This document shows, in pieces, positions 53,421 to 64,000 of a DNA stretch of 64,000 bases. This stretch comes from Chinchilla lanigera (Eukaryota > Chordata > Mammalia > Rodentia > Chinchillidae). Each line of letters opens with the position of its first letter. The stretch's first letter is position 1. The notes under the pieces were generated by a model. The model saw only the letters and a list, made by a program, of their open reading frames with translations, did no database searches and had not been told where the DNA came from. A program made the position numbers and the translations under genes. Where the stretch lies: positions 5,506,515 to 5,570,514 of the forward strand of contig NW_004955437.1 of the NCBI RefSeq assembly GCF_000276665.1. The letters are read 5' to 3'.

Positions 53421-54464
53421 GCAGGAAGGGGGCTGGGCAGGGGGGCCAAGCTTGGCCTGGCCCCTGGCTCCTCATTGCCAACCAGGGTGGCAGCTGGTGC
53501 CCCCTGGTTCCCAGGGGGGTGAGGACGGGAGGGTGGGGCTGGCGGGGGCTGGAGAGCTCAGTTGTGGGTTTGGTCTTCGTAAACACAAAGCATCCCGCTC
53601 AGAGCCTCTCTCCCGGGCTCTGGGGCCAGTGCCAGGCGTGTGCTCACCCGCCGCGCCTGTGCCAGGAGGGAGGCTGGGCCAGGCGTGGGGGACAGAGCTG
53701 CTGAGCCCCGGAGGGGAGCTGGCACCTTTGCAAGGCCCCTGCGTGAGGCACAGAGCTCGGGTGCATCTTCCTGACGCGGGCTCCTGCTTTGTCCGTGTTG
53801 GTGCACACCCGGGCTCCCGGGCTTCCCGACCAGGAAGTTTCTTCTGAGCACCTACAGTAACGAGCGCTCTGGCCGGTGTTTACTAAGCGCCTGCTGTTTT
53901 CTGGACACAGTGGCCAGTACTGCCAAGTACCCAGGCTACTCCTCCTGCCCTGGCCTTGTCCTCTCTTCCCATCTCTCCGCCCGCCCCTTTCACTTCCTCC
54001 TGAGAGCTGCTTTTTCCTTCGGACCCAGGGGCCCCTGATGCCTGGGGGTCTTTGGACCGATGCCTCTGCAGCCCCTTTTTCCAAGGAGACCCCATAAAGA
54101 GGCTAGCGTTCTTTGGTCCCGTCAAGCCCTTTGCACCCAGTCAGGGCCCAGGCCTGGCGGGAGGGCGCCATGGCAACCAAAGAGGAGGATTCTGGGAAGG
54201 GTGGGCCAAGTGGCCCCGCACAGCCCCCACTGCCCAAGTCATTGCCCTGGGGAGGGGCATAACCAGAGGAGCTCTTCACGCTGAGCCATGAGCTGCTCTC
54301 AGCTCTGAGGTTAGCTGTGGCACATGACTTGCCATGCTGCATGACACCACCGAGGTCTAATTGCAGCATCACGTCACTAAATATATCAAAGCCGAGGAAT
54401 TATGTGTCTCACTGCGGGGGTGTGGGGGGCATAGGAGGTGGTGTGGCTGGAGGGTCGGGGTGGA

Positions 54465-54600
54465 AGCTTCTGAAGCAGATCTGGGTTCGAGCTCTGCCTC
54501 CGCTCCACGCTGCCTGTGGGATCAGGGCAGGTTTTGCCCTATGCCTCAGTTTCCCCACCTGCAAGACAGTGCTGATGATAGCGCCTTCCTTCGATGGGAG
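54465..54600 (+). repeat. MIR SINE
   Basis: CAGATCTGGGTTCGAGCTCT, GCCTCAGTTTCCCCACCTGC, AGTGCTGATGATAGCGCC. Confidence 0.85.
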
Positions 54601-55594
54601 GAGGGATGCGTGGAAAGCAGTTCTCAGCACGGCGCCTGGTGCTCGGGGAGGCAGCCGGGCTGTCGGGGTGAGGCCCTGCTTCAAGAAGGATCCTGGCCCC
54701 CACCCAGGCTCTGGAAGCTGTTGCTATCACTACTGAGTCACGGAGGCTCCTTTCCCAGGAGGCTCTGTGTCCAGCAAGCAACACAGGGCTGAGAGAGAGT
54801 GGAAGGAGACGGGCCGCGGTGCGGGCAAAGGGTGGGAGCTATGCGGCTCTTTTCCTGCTTCCCTTCTGGGGAAGGAGCCAGGAGGTTTCATTAGCTACTT
54901 TCTAGATTGAGGGAGACAGCGGTGTGTTCTGCACCCAGCCCCTTCTGCCACCCACCTCCCTGCGCATTCCAGGCCCGCACTTTCCTCCAAGACACAGCCC
55001 GGTCCTCCTGTCCCCGCAGCCTCCCTCCTCCCCGTCCTGGGCCCCCAGGAGCCTCCTAATGGCAGCGACTTTGCAGTCCTTGGCTGTGATTGAACTCCAG
55101 TCCCGTGCCCCCACCCCACCCCACCCCTGAGTCCTTCACTTTTCTCCCCCACCCTACTGGATTTCAAGCCATTTGCAAGTTGTTCAGAGGCTCAGCATTG
55201 TAATCAGATCCCACAGTGCGTACCACTTAGGTGGTTTCTAAAATTTTAGCCAAAAAAACAGAGAAACCCTTCAGTGAAGGAGAAAAAATAATGAGACAAT
55301 ATTTAAGCAGGAAGGCAGGTATTGCATTTCCTGATTTCTAAATATACCCGAAACTAAGGAAAATATGCTCCCAAATTTGATGTTTCCTGAATTGACTCTT
55401 AGAGGGGGAAAAAAAAAGATTGATCATCCCTGGAAGGGATTGAACAAGTTCTACCTCCTGGGGTATCTACATTTGAAAGGATACAGAAAGAGAAAGTGAG
55501 TACTTACCATGCTGGGTATTGATACGTGTCAGGAGGAACACGCAAAACAGGGGGAGGGATGGACAATGGGGGAGGCAAGGTGGGCACATCATCC

Positions 55595-55960
55595 TAAGTA
55601 GGTGGTCAGGAAAGGCCTTTTAGAGTTGAAGGAAATGTGGGGAAGAGCTATTCAGGCAGTGAGAATGGCAGGTGCAAAGGCCCTGGGGTAGCACAGGGTT
55701 TGGCCTTCTAGGGATGACAGCAGACACACGAGGTGGGGAAGGGATCAAGGTGACAGTGGGCATTGCAGGCTGTTGAAAAAGCATCCGCTTTGACTCCAAG
55801 TATGAGGGGAGCCACAGCTGGGTTTTGAGAAGCAGAGAGATGGGATCCCACTGGGTGTTGCTCAGGGCACGCTCTGCCTGCCGGTGCAGAACAGGTGCAC
55901 AGGCAAGGGAGAGGAGGTTGGTTGACCTGCCAGGAGCCCACCGTGACCATCCGTCAGGAG
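55595..55960 (-). repeat. L2-type repeat, antisense
   Basis: GGTCAGGAAAGGCCTTTTAG, GGCAGGTGCAAAGGCCCTGG, TGGCCTTCTAGGGATGACAG, with degraded continuation. Confidence 0.6.
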
Positions 55961-56639
55961 CTGGTAGTGGTGACCGAGGCTGGGGATGGGTTTGAGCTGC
56001 CTGGTGAGTTGAGTGTGGGCACAAGGTACGGGAGGAGAAGTCCTGCGGCTCCCAGATTTGGCTGACCACAGGAGAGTGGGAGACTGTGTTCCCGCCAGCA
56101 CGGGTGTGTGGGGGTGAGCAGCAGCTCTTGGGGTGTGGGGGGCCCGTAAAGTGGGGGGTCACCAGATGTCAACAGATGAAGAGCATCTGGCTGACCAGGT
56201 TCATCCATTGCTGCTCCCTGGTGTTTGAACCCTGGAGCTGATTCTCCAGTGGCTATTGCCTGGGCTCCGGGTGAAGGCCCGGCCCGCTTGGACCTCCAGC
56301 TTGCAGTGCAGAGGTGGCCTTGAGGAGTCCCTGGTGGTGAGGTCACAGAGGCATGTGGTGCTTCCCAGGGGCTGCAGCTTGACTTGGGATCCCACAGTGG
56401 CCTGGGGGTGGGGGTTGGGGTGCTGCCCGGCAGGGGGAGCCCACCCCCTCAGCAGCGCCACCCTTCCCTCCTCTCCCCCTCTGTGCTAGGGGTGAAGGCC
56501 CAGCCCGCTCTCCCAGCTGCAAGATTGATTTTGCTTTCAGTGTTGTTATCGTTATTATTATCCACTTAAACAACTTCATCGGGAAAAAAAAACCAACCCG
56601 GTGACCATCGGGCACTAACCATTCATTCTAAACTCCCTG

Positions 56640-57130
56640 CCCATACCTGTCAATATATTTTTACATAGCAGTAAACAGTGGGCTGCGCTGCTTTCCGCAC
56701 TGACTTTATCTCCTGCACACGTCTCCTGCTATTGACTTAGCCCTCAAACCTGTCACTTTTAATGGCCACGGAGCACCCCCTGCATTGATGTGCTGGGCTT
56801 GGGTCACCATCTCTCTGCTGCTGGCGGCTGGGTAGCCAGTTTCCCTTCCTTTTAAACAGTTGGGCCATGAATTCCCTTATGCGAATGAATTTTTTCCTTT
56901 TAAATTATGTCCTGGGGGCCTCTTCCCCAAAGTGAGATTGCCTAATAGGTCACAGGATCGGAAGAGTTTTATGACTCTCATTCCGCTCTGCGGGGCTGCG
57001 GTACAGGAAGTTTGTGCTGGCCTTGTGCGCAGCCTGGCCACAATGCCTTCTATCATTTTCATGTATTTGCCCTGGCTTTATAGGTGCGTTACGATGTGCC
57101 TTTTAACTCCTAATTCTCACTTCCCAAAGC
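56640..57130 (-). repeat. Ancient L1 3'-region fragment
   Basis: TTTTACATAGCAGTAAACAG, TTTTAATGGCCACGGAGCAC, CAAAGTGAGATTGCCTAATA, GGTACAGGAAGTTTGTGC: order as in antisense L1M ('taatggctgcatagta ... aagtggaattgctgggtca ... ggttgtaccaattt'). Very diverged. Confidence 0.5.
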
Positions 57131-57636
57131 CGCATTTGGGTCTCTCAGCACCTAACGATAATGAGAACTGAGCTGGCAGAACTTTGCAGTTGACTCGCCA
57201 CTTTCCTGTACGCCACCTCCCTTAGTAAAGACCCTGCCTCGAATCATTGGCTTCTGTTTCATAGGAAGACATGAGGGTTTGGTGATTTTTCTACCACGCC
57301 AGACGCAAAAGTCTCCCGCTCACCTGTCACCAGCCCATTCTTACCAGAGGGCTCAAGCCCCACCCCCCAGAGGCCCATGTGAACCCAGGGCCAGTGCCTT
57401 ATCCACTGACCCCGTGGCCCCACATGCAGGCCTGGGCCAGGCCCCGGGCTTCCGGGTGGGTCTCGGCTCCATGAGGCTCAGGTAGAGCCATGTTTGATCC
57501 CGTGGCTCCGCTGGGTTTGGGGGTCTGGTGGAGCCTTGGAGACTTCTTGCTTCAGCCAAGGCAGTGCTATCTCCAGTCCACGGCCTGAGACCGGCCTGGG
57601 TCTGCACGCTGGACTGGAAGCCTAGACCTGGGTGTC

Positions 57637-57654
57637 GGGGTGGGGTGGGGTGGG
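57637..57654 (+). promoter_or_regulatory. Strong G-quadruplex motif
   Basis: GGGGTGGGGTGGGGTGGG: four G-runs separated by single T loops, on the MDGA1 sense strand within intron 1, so it would also be present in the pre-mRNA. Confidence 0.7.
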
Positions 57655-57944
57655 AGTGTGCTTTATCCATGGCGCCTGGGCCTCAGGCTCTTAGGAGCAG
57701 GGTTACAGGGGGCTGGCAGGCTCCAGGGTGGACCTACTCAAGGCAGGCATCCCCGGGGGGGGGGGGTCAAGAGTCTGACTGACACCCCAACCTGTGTTCC
57801 TGGCTCCAGACTCGTGGGCCAGGCAGGCTCGGGGCCTGGGTTCCTGGGAGCCATTCTCTGCCCTGAGGGTGGTAGTCCCATGCCCCGGTCATTGTCCTGG
57901 CCTCTCTGACCAAAGGGAAATGGAACTGAAGTGTACTGCGTGTG

Positions 57945-58110
57945 TATCAGGTATGACATCCAGTGTATGTCACCTCCTTTGAGCCTCACAGTGGCCCAGA
58001 AATTCCTCCCAGTACTACCCAGCCAGCTCCTCCTGGTACCCTCGTTTTGCGGAAGAAGCCGAGGCTTGGTGGGGTTAGACCGCAGTCCCAAGCTCACTCA
58101 GGAAGAAGGG
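57945..58110 (-). repeat. MIR SINE, antisense
   Basis: TCCTTTGAGCCTCACAGTGG, CGTTTTGCGGAAGAAGCCGA, GGTTAGACCGCAGTCCCAAG. Confidence 0.6.
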
Positions 58111-58283
58111 GAGGACTCGCTCCCGCCCGACACCGCACCCCAGCCTTGCATTCACAGCCTCCTGCCCCGCGGCGCTCTTTTCTGCGCGTGGCTTCCCTGT
58201 AGTAGCTACAGAGACCCTTTGTCCCTTTCATCAAGGGTTTTGATCCTGCTGTCCTGGGGCCTACCAGAAAGAAAGTTCCACCT

Positions 58284-58488
58284 CTTCTGCGCTATTGGGG
58301 CTTGAACTTAGGGCCTGTGCGCATTGTACAGGTGTCTACCGCTGAGCTACGCCTTCACCTTTTTATTTTACTTTGAGACAGGGTCTTGCTAAGTCCCTGT
58401 GTTACCCAAGCTGGCCTGGAATTTGTAACCCTCTTGCCTCAGCCTCCCGAGTAGCTAGGATTACAGGCACGCACTGCTATGCCTGGCT
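58284..58488 (-). repeat. B4-type SINE, antisense
   Basis: TGCGCTATTGGGGCTTGAAC, CTACCGCTGAGCTACGCC, TTTGAGACAGGGTCTTGCTA, CTTGCCTCAGCCTCCCGAG, CTATGCCTGGC. Confidence 0.9.
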
Positions 58489-59420
58489 AGACAGTCCCTT
58501 CAGGGTTCCCCTCAGGGGGCCTGGGACTTCATCTGGAGGGCTGTCCCGGTGGCCTGTCTAGACAGCCCAGAGCTCCGAAAGTGGGCTGCCTGTGCACAGT
58601 GAGGGTTCTGTATCACTCTACCCTCTCCCCCGGGTGCCTTCTGATGAGCCTGGGTCGGGGGGCAGAGTGCTGGACATTCCCAGGGACTGGGGCGCAGACT
58701 CGCCGGATACCACTTTCCGCAGAGCAGGGCTGGTTCCAGTGCCAGCCTCTTCCCGAAGCTGCAGGATCTACGAAGAGAACCAGGCCCTGCAGCCCGCAGC
58801 CGGCCGCAGTGTGATGACGAGGCAGGGCTTGCTTCTGTGCTCCGCTGTGGTGACAGGCTGACAGCCCGCGTGCTGATCCTTTTGGCTATGGCTGCTTGCC
58901 TCGTGCCGTGACAGCGCCCTTGCACCCACAGGTCAGGGATACATGTGCTTGGCCGGAGGACAGACGCTTTTGCAGTCAAAGGGGAGGTCGATGAATGCGG
59001 GTTTGGTTTCGATTAGCAAGAAAGGGCTCGAGGTGGGGCGCAGAGTTTGCTGTGGCCTGTGGCCGGGGCGGGCAGGGGCTGCTCCCCCAGGAGGGCTCAG
59101 TCTCATTAGGCTCCGCATCCCAGCGCCCAGGGCATGAGGTGCCTGGTGTAATAGGTGCTCTGGAAATGTTACAGAAGGAATCAGTAAATCAATGGCAAAT
59201 TAAAAGGTGATAGTGTATGTCCCCTGGGGCCTTGGGAGGACAGACAGCGGGGAGGGCGGAGAGGGAACGAACCCGATGAACCTGCACTTGGGTCTAATGA
59301 CCTGAGAGAGAATGACCAAAGAAAGATGTAATATAAATCAGCTGGTGTCTCCCGCCAAGGTGACCCATGTTAGGGCGAGGCCAGCGGGGGGCTGGTCAGC
59401 CTGTTTCAAACTGATTTTCT

Positions 59421-59551
59421 TTTCTTTTTTTTTGCTGTTTTGAGACAGGGTTTCACTGCGTAGGCCAGGCTGGCCTTGAACTGGTAGTGATCCTCCTGCC
59501 TCAGCCTCCGTAGGGCTGGGATGACAGGTCTGCACCACCACGCCCAGCTTC
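59421..59551 (-). repeat. B1 SINE, antisense, with 15-bp target-site duplication
   Basis: TTTTGAGACAGGGTTTCACT, CAGGCTGGCCTTGAACTGG, CCTCCTGCCTCAGCCTCCG, CACCACCACGCCCAGC. TCAAACTGATTTTCT is present at 59,406-59,420 and 59,552-59,566. Confidence 0.95.
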
Positions 59552-59827
59552 TCAAACTGATTTTCTGCGTATAGAACTGGAGCCTCCCCCAGACTCAGAG
59601 GGCTCCTGAGAAATCACCTGGTCCACCTGTGGGTAGCGGGGGACAGGGGACAGGCTTTAGCCAGCTCTGTAGTTACCTGTGGCTGTATAAAGGGCAGAGC
59701 TGCCCGGCTGCAGACAGCGGGGAGGGCAAGGTGAATTCTTGCTAGGGGTGCCGGCTTGACGTCCTGGAGGAGGAGGCCCAGCGCCTTCCTGGGAGGGCTT
59801 CTCCGAGTCCCCGGTCACCATTCTCGG

Positions 59828-59940
59828 AGCAGCTAATTAAAAGAGAAGAGCTTGTTAATATTTCAGCACTGTTAACTCTGCTAAATTATTAAGTGTCCAT
59901 CTGCATTACATGCATAAAAGGATCAATAAACATGTGCGGA
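59828..59940. promoter_or_regulatory. Intronic candidate enhancer
   Basis: GCAGCTAATTAAAAGAG, GCTTGTTAATATTTCAGC, CTAAATTATTAAGTG, CTGCATTACATGCATAAAAG and GATCAATAAACATG follow one another in 110 bp. It holds homeodomain, POU-like and forkhead/HOX cores in an otherwise GC-rich, non-repeat stretch. Confidence 0.35.
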
Positions 59941-60033
59941 CCAGGAGCCAGGAGGGCAAGAGGTGTCACAGGAGGGGGAGGGAAGGGTGGCTTCTCCAGG
60001 TGTTGCAAAAAACTGGCCCAAACAGTGACATGG

Positions 60034-60126
60034 GGGCCGGGGATATAGCTCAGCGGCACAACCATCTGCCTGGCAAATACGAGGTCCTGAGTTCAATTCC
60101 CGGTACCAAAAACAAAAAACAAAAAA
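60034..60126 (+). repeat. ID SINE with target-site duplication
   Basis: GGGCCGGGGATATAGCTCAG, CATCTGCCTGGCAAATACGA, GAGTTCAATTCCCGGTACC, A-tail. AACAGTGACATGG (60,021-60,033) and AACAGTGGCATGG (60,127-60,139) flank it. Confidence 0.92.
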
Positions 60127-60151
60127 AACAGTGGCATGGAGACAGTGTCCT

Positions 60152-60199
60152 CAAGCCCCAAGCCCTGAGCCCTGAGTTCTGAGCCCTGAGCCCCAAGCC
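60152..60199 (+). repeat. Short CCTGAGC tandem array
   Basis: Imperfect repeats of CCCTGAG / CCCCAAG, about six units of seven bases. Confidence 0.6.
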
Positions 60200-60297
60200 T
60201 TGTGGCCTCAGCACCTGGTACGTGGAGTCTATGGGGGAGTTGGCCTGAAAGTGGCAGAAGGAAGCAAGCTCCAGACCAGAGGGGCATTCTTGGGCCA

Positions 60298-60435
60298 CTT
60301 ACTTAGTTAAACTTGCTGAGACTCAATGTTCTCATCTGAAAAATGGGAACAATAATAGCCATGTTATGGGCAATCAGTAATAAACGTAAAGCACTCAGTT
60401 CAATGCTGGAACAGAGTAAATGCTCAATAAATGGT
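60298..60435 (+). repeat. MIR SINE, 3' part
   Basis: ACTCAATGTTCTCATCTGAA, AAATGGGAACAATAATAGCC, TAAAGCACTCAGTTCAATGC, GTAAATGCTCAATAAATGG. Confidence 0.9.
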
Positions 60436-60548
60436 GGCGTTACAGTTATGGTTACATGAAGGTGGTCGGGGGAGAGGAAGACCTGAGACATAAGACAGGC
60501 CTCTAGCTTGCGGCAACCTTCTCTGTCTCCTAGCAGCCCCCTGACTTT

Positions 60549-60640
60549 TTTTCTGATGCTGGAAATTGAACTCAAGGTCTGGTGCCTATTAAACTTATTC
60601 CCTGTACTCTGCCACTGAGCTATACCACTATGCCCTCAGC
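60549..60640 (-). repeat. Old ID SINE, antisense
   Basis: GATGCTGGAAATTGAACTCA, TACTCTGCCACTGAGCTATA, extended in the middle relative to other copies. Confidence 0.65.
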
Positions 60641-60689
60641 AGGCCTTGCTGGGCATCATTCTGATCCCAGCCCTCTTAGACCACATGCT

Positions 60690-60785
60690 TCTCTAGTGCA
60701 GGGCCTGAGCACTGTAGCTCCCTACGTGCTGAGTACCAGGCTTAGCACCTCGTACTGATAAGGGTTCACTGAATGACTATCTGAT
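60690..60785 (+). repeat. L2 3' end fragment
   Basis: CTAGTGCAGGGCCTGAGCAC, TGAGTACCAGGCTTAGCACC, GGGTTCACTGAATGACTATC. Confidence 0.5.
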
Positions 60786-61654
60786 GGAAGGCAAGACCAA
60801 GACATAGATCCCAATTCTGTATGTCCTTGTTCAGAACACTCAGGGATTTGGAGGCAGATTAATGGCAATATGACTTACTGTAATAGATTTTTAAAATGTA
60901 AAACAGGCACCCAACTTTTTTTTAATCAGCACTGCATACCCCCAGCCTGGATGATCAATCTTTTTAAATGCAGAATAGGAGGGAAGCAGAAGGGATTTGA
61001 GATCAAGTTTTCCATTTTTTTGCCACCTGCCTGTCTTATGTGGCTCTGGAACTTCCCTTCGGAAGTTCCAGGGAGAAAGCCTTTTGGAACCCGGGTCGGC
61101 GGTGGGCAGGTTGGAATTTGCCTTACAGGGGGGTCCCAAGGCTCGTGCTTGCTCACTGGGCCTGGCAGATCCCACCGTTACCCACAGATTTGGAGGGTAC
61201 ACTTTAGGGGGCAGAAAGGAGTGAGCTGAGGACCGAAAGCATCGTGACGCTGTCACTGTGACGCTGCCCTGCGAGTGACTGCTGCCCTGCCGCAGCGCCG
61301 CGCTCACACGGGCCGAGGAGGGGCGGGTGGCACAGCCCCGCACCTGTGAGCTTTGTGTTGAGCGTGGGCTGTGTATTCCTTCACTTACTGCACAGGACAC
61401 TACGGCACCTCGTTTATTAAGAGCTGTTCTGTGAAGAAAGGGTTTTCAAGTCAATTTCAGAAAGCTTTAGATGAGACTTGAGTTACATAGGTTTGTTTGC
61501 TGCAGGACTTATCAGAGCTTTTGATATGTTCTCTGGGAGGAGTCTGTCGCTGACACACACAAAGCCTTTAGCATCTTTATGTGGCCGTGAAAATCTGCAG
61601 TGGCCTCTCAGTGAACGCTATTGGACACAGGGTGGGAGACGCAAAGTTTCTTTT

Positions 61655-61655
<1 letters not shown>

Positions 61656-61696
<41 letters not shown>

Positions 61697-61779
61697 TTTT
61701 TCTCCGGTACCGGGAACCGAACTCACGACCTTGCACTTGCCAGGCAGGCGCTTTTGCCACTGAGCTAAATCCCCAGCCC
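61656..61779 (-). repeat. Young ID SINE, antisense, perfect 16-bp target-site duplication
   Basis: T-run of about 40 bases, then CTCCGGTACCGGGAACCGAA, CTTGCACTTGCCAGGCAGG, CACTGAGCTAAATCCCCAGC. CGCAAAGTTTCTTTTG is exact at 61,640-61,655 and 61,780-61,795. The long uninterrupted poly(T) indicates youth. Confidence 0.95.
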
Positions 61780-62039
61780 CGCAAAGTTTCTTTTGAGTGA
61801 CTTGAACAAACTCTTCTTTTCTGGGTCTCAGATTCTGCTCCGCGAAAGAGACAGACTGTATTCTGTCCTGTCTGCCTCTCAGAACCCAGGTGAGGAGCTG
61901 GAAATGCGCAGTGGGCCCTGGGGATGTGCCACCCATCGCCACTTGCAGCGGACAAGGCAGGGGCTCCACACGCAGGGTGCACAGCCCCAGGGAGGTGGGG
62001 CTTCGAGATCACGCAGGGCCACGTACGGAAATCAATGTT

Positions 62040-62208
62040 GAGCTGGTGCAGCGTGTCATCCCAGCCCTGGGAGGCTGAGGTGAGAGATCACAAGCTGGCC
62101 CCCAACTTGAGCCACTGAGGGATTCAGCAAGACCCTGTCTCAAAATAAATAATAGAAAAGTGCTGGGAATGTAGCTCAGTGTGAAGGTTCAGCCCCAGCA
62201 CTACTGAA
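62040..62208 (+). repeat. B4-type SINE (B1-ID fusion)
   Basis: CATCCCAGCCCTGGGAGGCT, AGCAAGACCCTGTCTCAAAA, then GTGCTGGGAATGTAGCTCAG, GGTTCAGCCCCAGCACTAC. Confidence 0.85.
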
Positions 62209-62357
62209 AGAGAAGGAAAGAAGGAAAGAAGGAAAGAAGGAAAGAAGGAAGGAAGGAAGGAAAGAAAGAAAGAAAAGAAAGAAAGAAAGAAAGAAAAAAA
62301 GAAAGAGAGAGAGAAAAAGAAAGAAAGAAGGAAAAAGAAAGGAAGAAAGAAAGAAAC
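62209..62357 (+). repeat. (AAGG)n / (AAAG)n purine tract
   Basis: Pure purine array arising from the tail of the preceding B4-type SINE; AAGG units first, AAAG units later. Confidence 0.95.
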
Positions 62358-62424
62358 CAATGCTAGGTGGCTTGGTGGCACCTGAGATCCCTTGCTATAT
62401 GCTGGGCACTGTCTTAAATTCTTT

Positions 62425-62582
62425 TTTTTTTTTTGTCTTTTTGAGACAGGGTCTCATGATGCAGTTCAGGCTGGCCTTGAACCCACTTTGTAGCCCAGGC
62501 TGGTCTCAAACCCACAGTGATCCTCCTCCCTCGGCCTCCCGAGTACTGGGATTACAGGCGTGCGTCACCATGCCCTGCTGTT
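62425..62582 (-). repeat. B1 SINE, antisense, with target-site duplication
   Basis: TTTTTGAGACAGGGTCTCAT, duplicated TTCAGGCTGGCCTTGAACCC/CCCAGGCTGGTCTCAAACCC, CGAGTACTGGGATTACAGGC. TTAAATTCTTT at 62,414-62,424 and 62,583-62,593. Confidence 0.93.
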
Positions 62583-62914
62583 TTAAATTCTTTCTGAGAG
62601 TTGGATTGTATATTCCTCGTGGCAACTGTATTTCAGGAGTGAGAAAACTGAGGCTTAAGTCACGTGTAGAAAGCCGCACAATGGAGTGTGTGAGGGGAAC
62701 ATAGAGGAAAGGGCTCCACTCCTCCTCCCTCCTCTCCAGCCCAGCATAGCCCTCAGCGTGAACTGCGAACATATCCATGGCGCATCCCTACCAGCTCCAC
62801 GTCTGCTTTGAGCGTTCCCACCCCTGGGATGTGAGGGGGCCCCAGTGGGAGGTCTCTTGTCCCCATACCTTGCTTCTATGTAATCATTCCCAGAGCTGTT
62901 ATTTGTTGAAAGAG

Positions 62915-63095
62915 CACCTACTATTGGGCCTGATGTTTTACATCTGTTGCATGAAACCCTCACACCAGCCCTGAGAGAAGGCATCATTGTTTTCATTTAA
63001 CAAACAGAGAGGCTGAGGCCCAGGGAGGTTGAGTAACTTGCTCTATGTCACACAGCTAGTGGATAGCACAGCCAGGAATTAGTCCTCGATGATCA
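62915..63095 (-). repeat. MIR SINE, antisense
   Basis: GAGCACCTACTATTGGGCCT, GAGGCTGAGGCCCAGGGAGG, TTGAGTAACTTGCTCTATGT, CACACAGCTAGTGGATAGC. Confidence 0.92.
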
Positions 63096-63229
63096 GCCTC
63101 CCGCCTCTCCCTAAAGCAGACTTCTCTCCCTGCCTGCCTCACTCTCTGGAACCAACCTGTTTATTTCTGTTCCCTTGTTTGCTCTCTGTGTCCCCCACAA
63201 TGCTCTCTGAGCCGTGGCTCTTGTTGCCT

Positions 63230-63310
63230 TTTTTGTGACAGTACCTCCAGGGCCCAGCACAGCGCCAGGGCCAGAAGCATTTGCTGTTTGACAGACTGAA
63301 TGTCATGGTG
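63230..63310 (+). repeat. L2 3' end fragment
   Basis: GCCCAGCACAGCGCCAGGGC, AGAAGCATTTGCTGTTTGAC. Confidence 0.6.
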
Positions 63311-63734
63311 CGTCAGATCTGGTCGCCTTTCAATCCAGTGCTGTTAGTAGGAGAGGCTTCCTGGGGTGTCAGGGCCGGTGGCGGAGGTGAGGTGGGGGAA
63401 GAATCCTTTGGCGTCCAGGCTCTGAAACACGGTTCCAGCCATTCCAGGGGTGAGCAGAGTCAAGAGGAGGCTGGGTCATGGTAACAAACCTCAGCCGGGG
63501 ACCAGGGACAATTACAATGCCATGGCGGAGGCATAAGGTGAGAGGACCCAGGATTTTGGACTTGCAGGCACCTGTCCCAGAAGGAAAATCTATACCTAGA
63601 ACGGAACCAGCGATGGGAAGTGGTAATTGGAATGATTTGTGTTTTCTCTTGCCGAATCTCATGGCTAATGACATCGAAGGCTGGTGAGTGCTTTTTTTGT
63701 TCCCTTAATGACGTATAACTTAGGGTGAAATCTT

Positions 63735-63962
63735 AAGCAGATGCGTTGCTGTATTTTTCTGCGTGTCCATCCACTTGTGTAACCCGCACTCAGATCAAGA
63801 ACATCCACCTGTCTGCCCCAGAAAGTTCTCCCATGCCCTTCCCATCCCCCCCCACAAGGGCAGTCACCGTGAAGCGTCTGTTACAGTAAGATTCATGTTT
63901 CCAATTTTGAATCTGGAATAAATTAAATCATCCATTATGTATGCGCTTTTGTGTCTGGGTTC
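63735..63962 (-). repeat. Ancient L1 3' fragment
   Basis: TGTGTAACCCGCACTCAGAT, CAAGAACATCCACCTGTCTG, CCCAGAAAGTTCTCCCATGC, TGGAATAAATTAAATCATCC: antisense L1M order 'gtaaccaccacccagatcaagatatagaacatttcc ... cagaaagttccctcatgcc'. Confidence 0.7.
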
Positions 63963-63964
63963 TT

Positions 63965-63966
<2 letters not shown>

Positions 63967-64000
<34 letters not shown>
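63967..64000 (-). repeat. Poly(T) at window edge, probable SINE tail
   Basis: An unbroken T-run reaching the window end; in this genome such runs usually start an antisense ID or B1. Confidence 0.5.

Larger units (their letters stand above)
41459..64000 (+). other. MDGA1: MDGA1 intron 1 (5' part, at least 22.5 kb)
   Basis: Starts at the GTAAGA donor and runs past the window end. I looked for the next expected coding segment (beginning APAQAQIVHAG in the human protein) in all frames and did not see it. The intron contains few SINEs over its first 5 kb, then a normal density of B1/ID/MIR/L2 elements. Stretches 42.3-44.4, 50.7-54.4 and 54.6-55.5 kb contain no recognisable gene or repeat beyond the items listed. 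Confidence 0.85.

Overview
This is a window of mammalian nuclear DNA, most likely from a rodent. The evidence is the dense population of B1-type (7SL-derived) and ID-type (tRNA-Ala-like) SINEs, B1-ID fusions of the B4 type, MIR/L2 fossils, microsatellites, one clear CpG island and one typical vertebrate first exon. The ID copies carry a 'GGTCGTGAGTTCGATTCC(T/C)GGTACC' style B-box half. From memory this resembles hystricomorph rodents (guinea pig, chinchilla or mole-rat group) more than mouse, rat or squirrel, but the species is an inference.

Layout. Positions 1 to about 38,900 are intergenic, with no exon I can support. They hold SINEs, MIR/L2/L1 fossils, ERVL-MaLR-type LTR pieces, two palindromic mariner-derived DNA transposons, a 229-bp inverted duplication, several microsatellites and a few AT-rich homeodomain-site clusters that look like enhancers. 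About 38,900-42,260 is a CpG island containing the promoter, 5' UTR and first coding exon of MDGA1 on the + strand. An 860-base assembly gap (40,292-41,151) lies inside the 5' UTR region. The coding part of exon 1 is 41,392-41,458. It encodes the signal peptide and the first mature residues, and ends at a consensus splice donor in phase 1. From 41,459 to the window end is intron 1, at least 22.5 kb. Exon 2, the start of the first Ig domain, is not in the window.

MDGA1 encodes a GPI-anchored Ig/MAM-domain protein of neurons that binds neuroligin-2 and limits inhibitory synapse formation. Only its first 22 residues plus one base are here, so the functional content of the window is mainly regulatory: the promoter CpG island, a 5-codon upstream ORF ending two bases before the MDGA1 start, and candidate distal elements on both sides. 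In the human genome ZFAND3 lies upstream of MDGA1, but no ZFAND3 exon was recognised here.

I found no new multi-gene system. The most unusual features are the inverted duplication at 29,703-31,079, the paired fold-back mariner derivatives, the B1-ID-B1 composite SINE with one outer target-site duplication, the homeodomain palindrome near 16.1 kb, and the uORF/start arrangement of MDGA1. Repeat family names come from recalled consensus sequences, not from a search.
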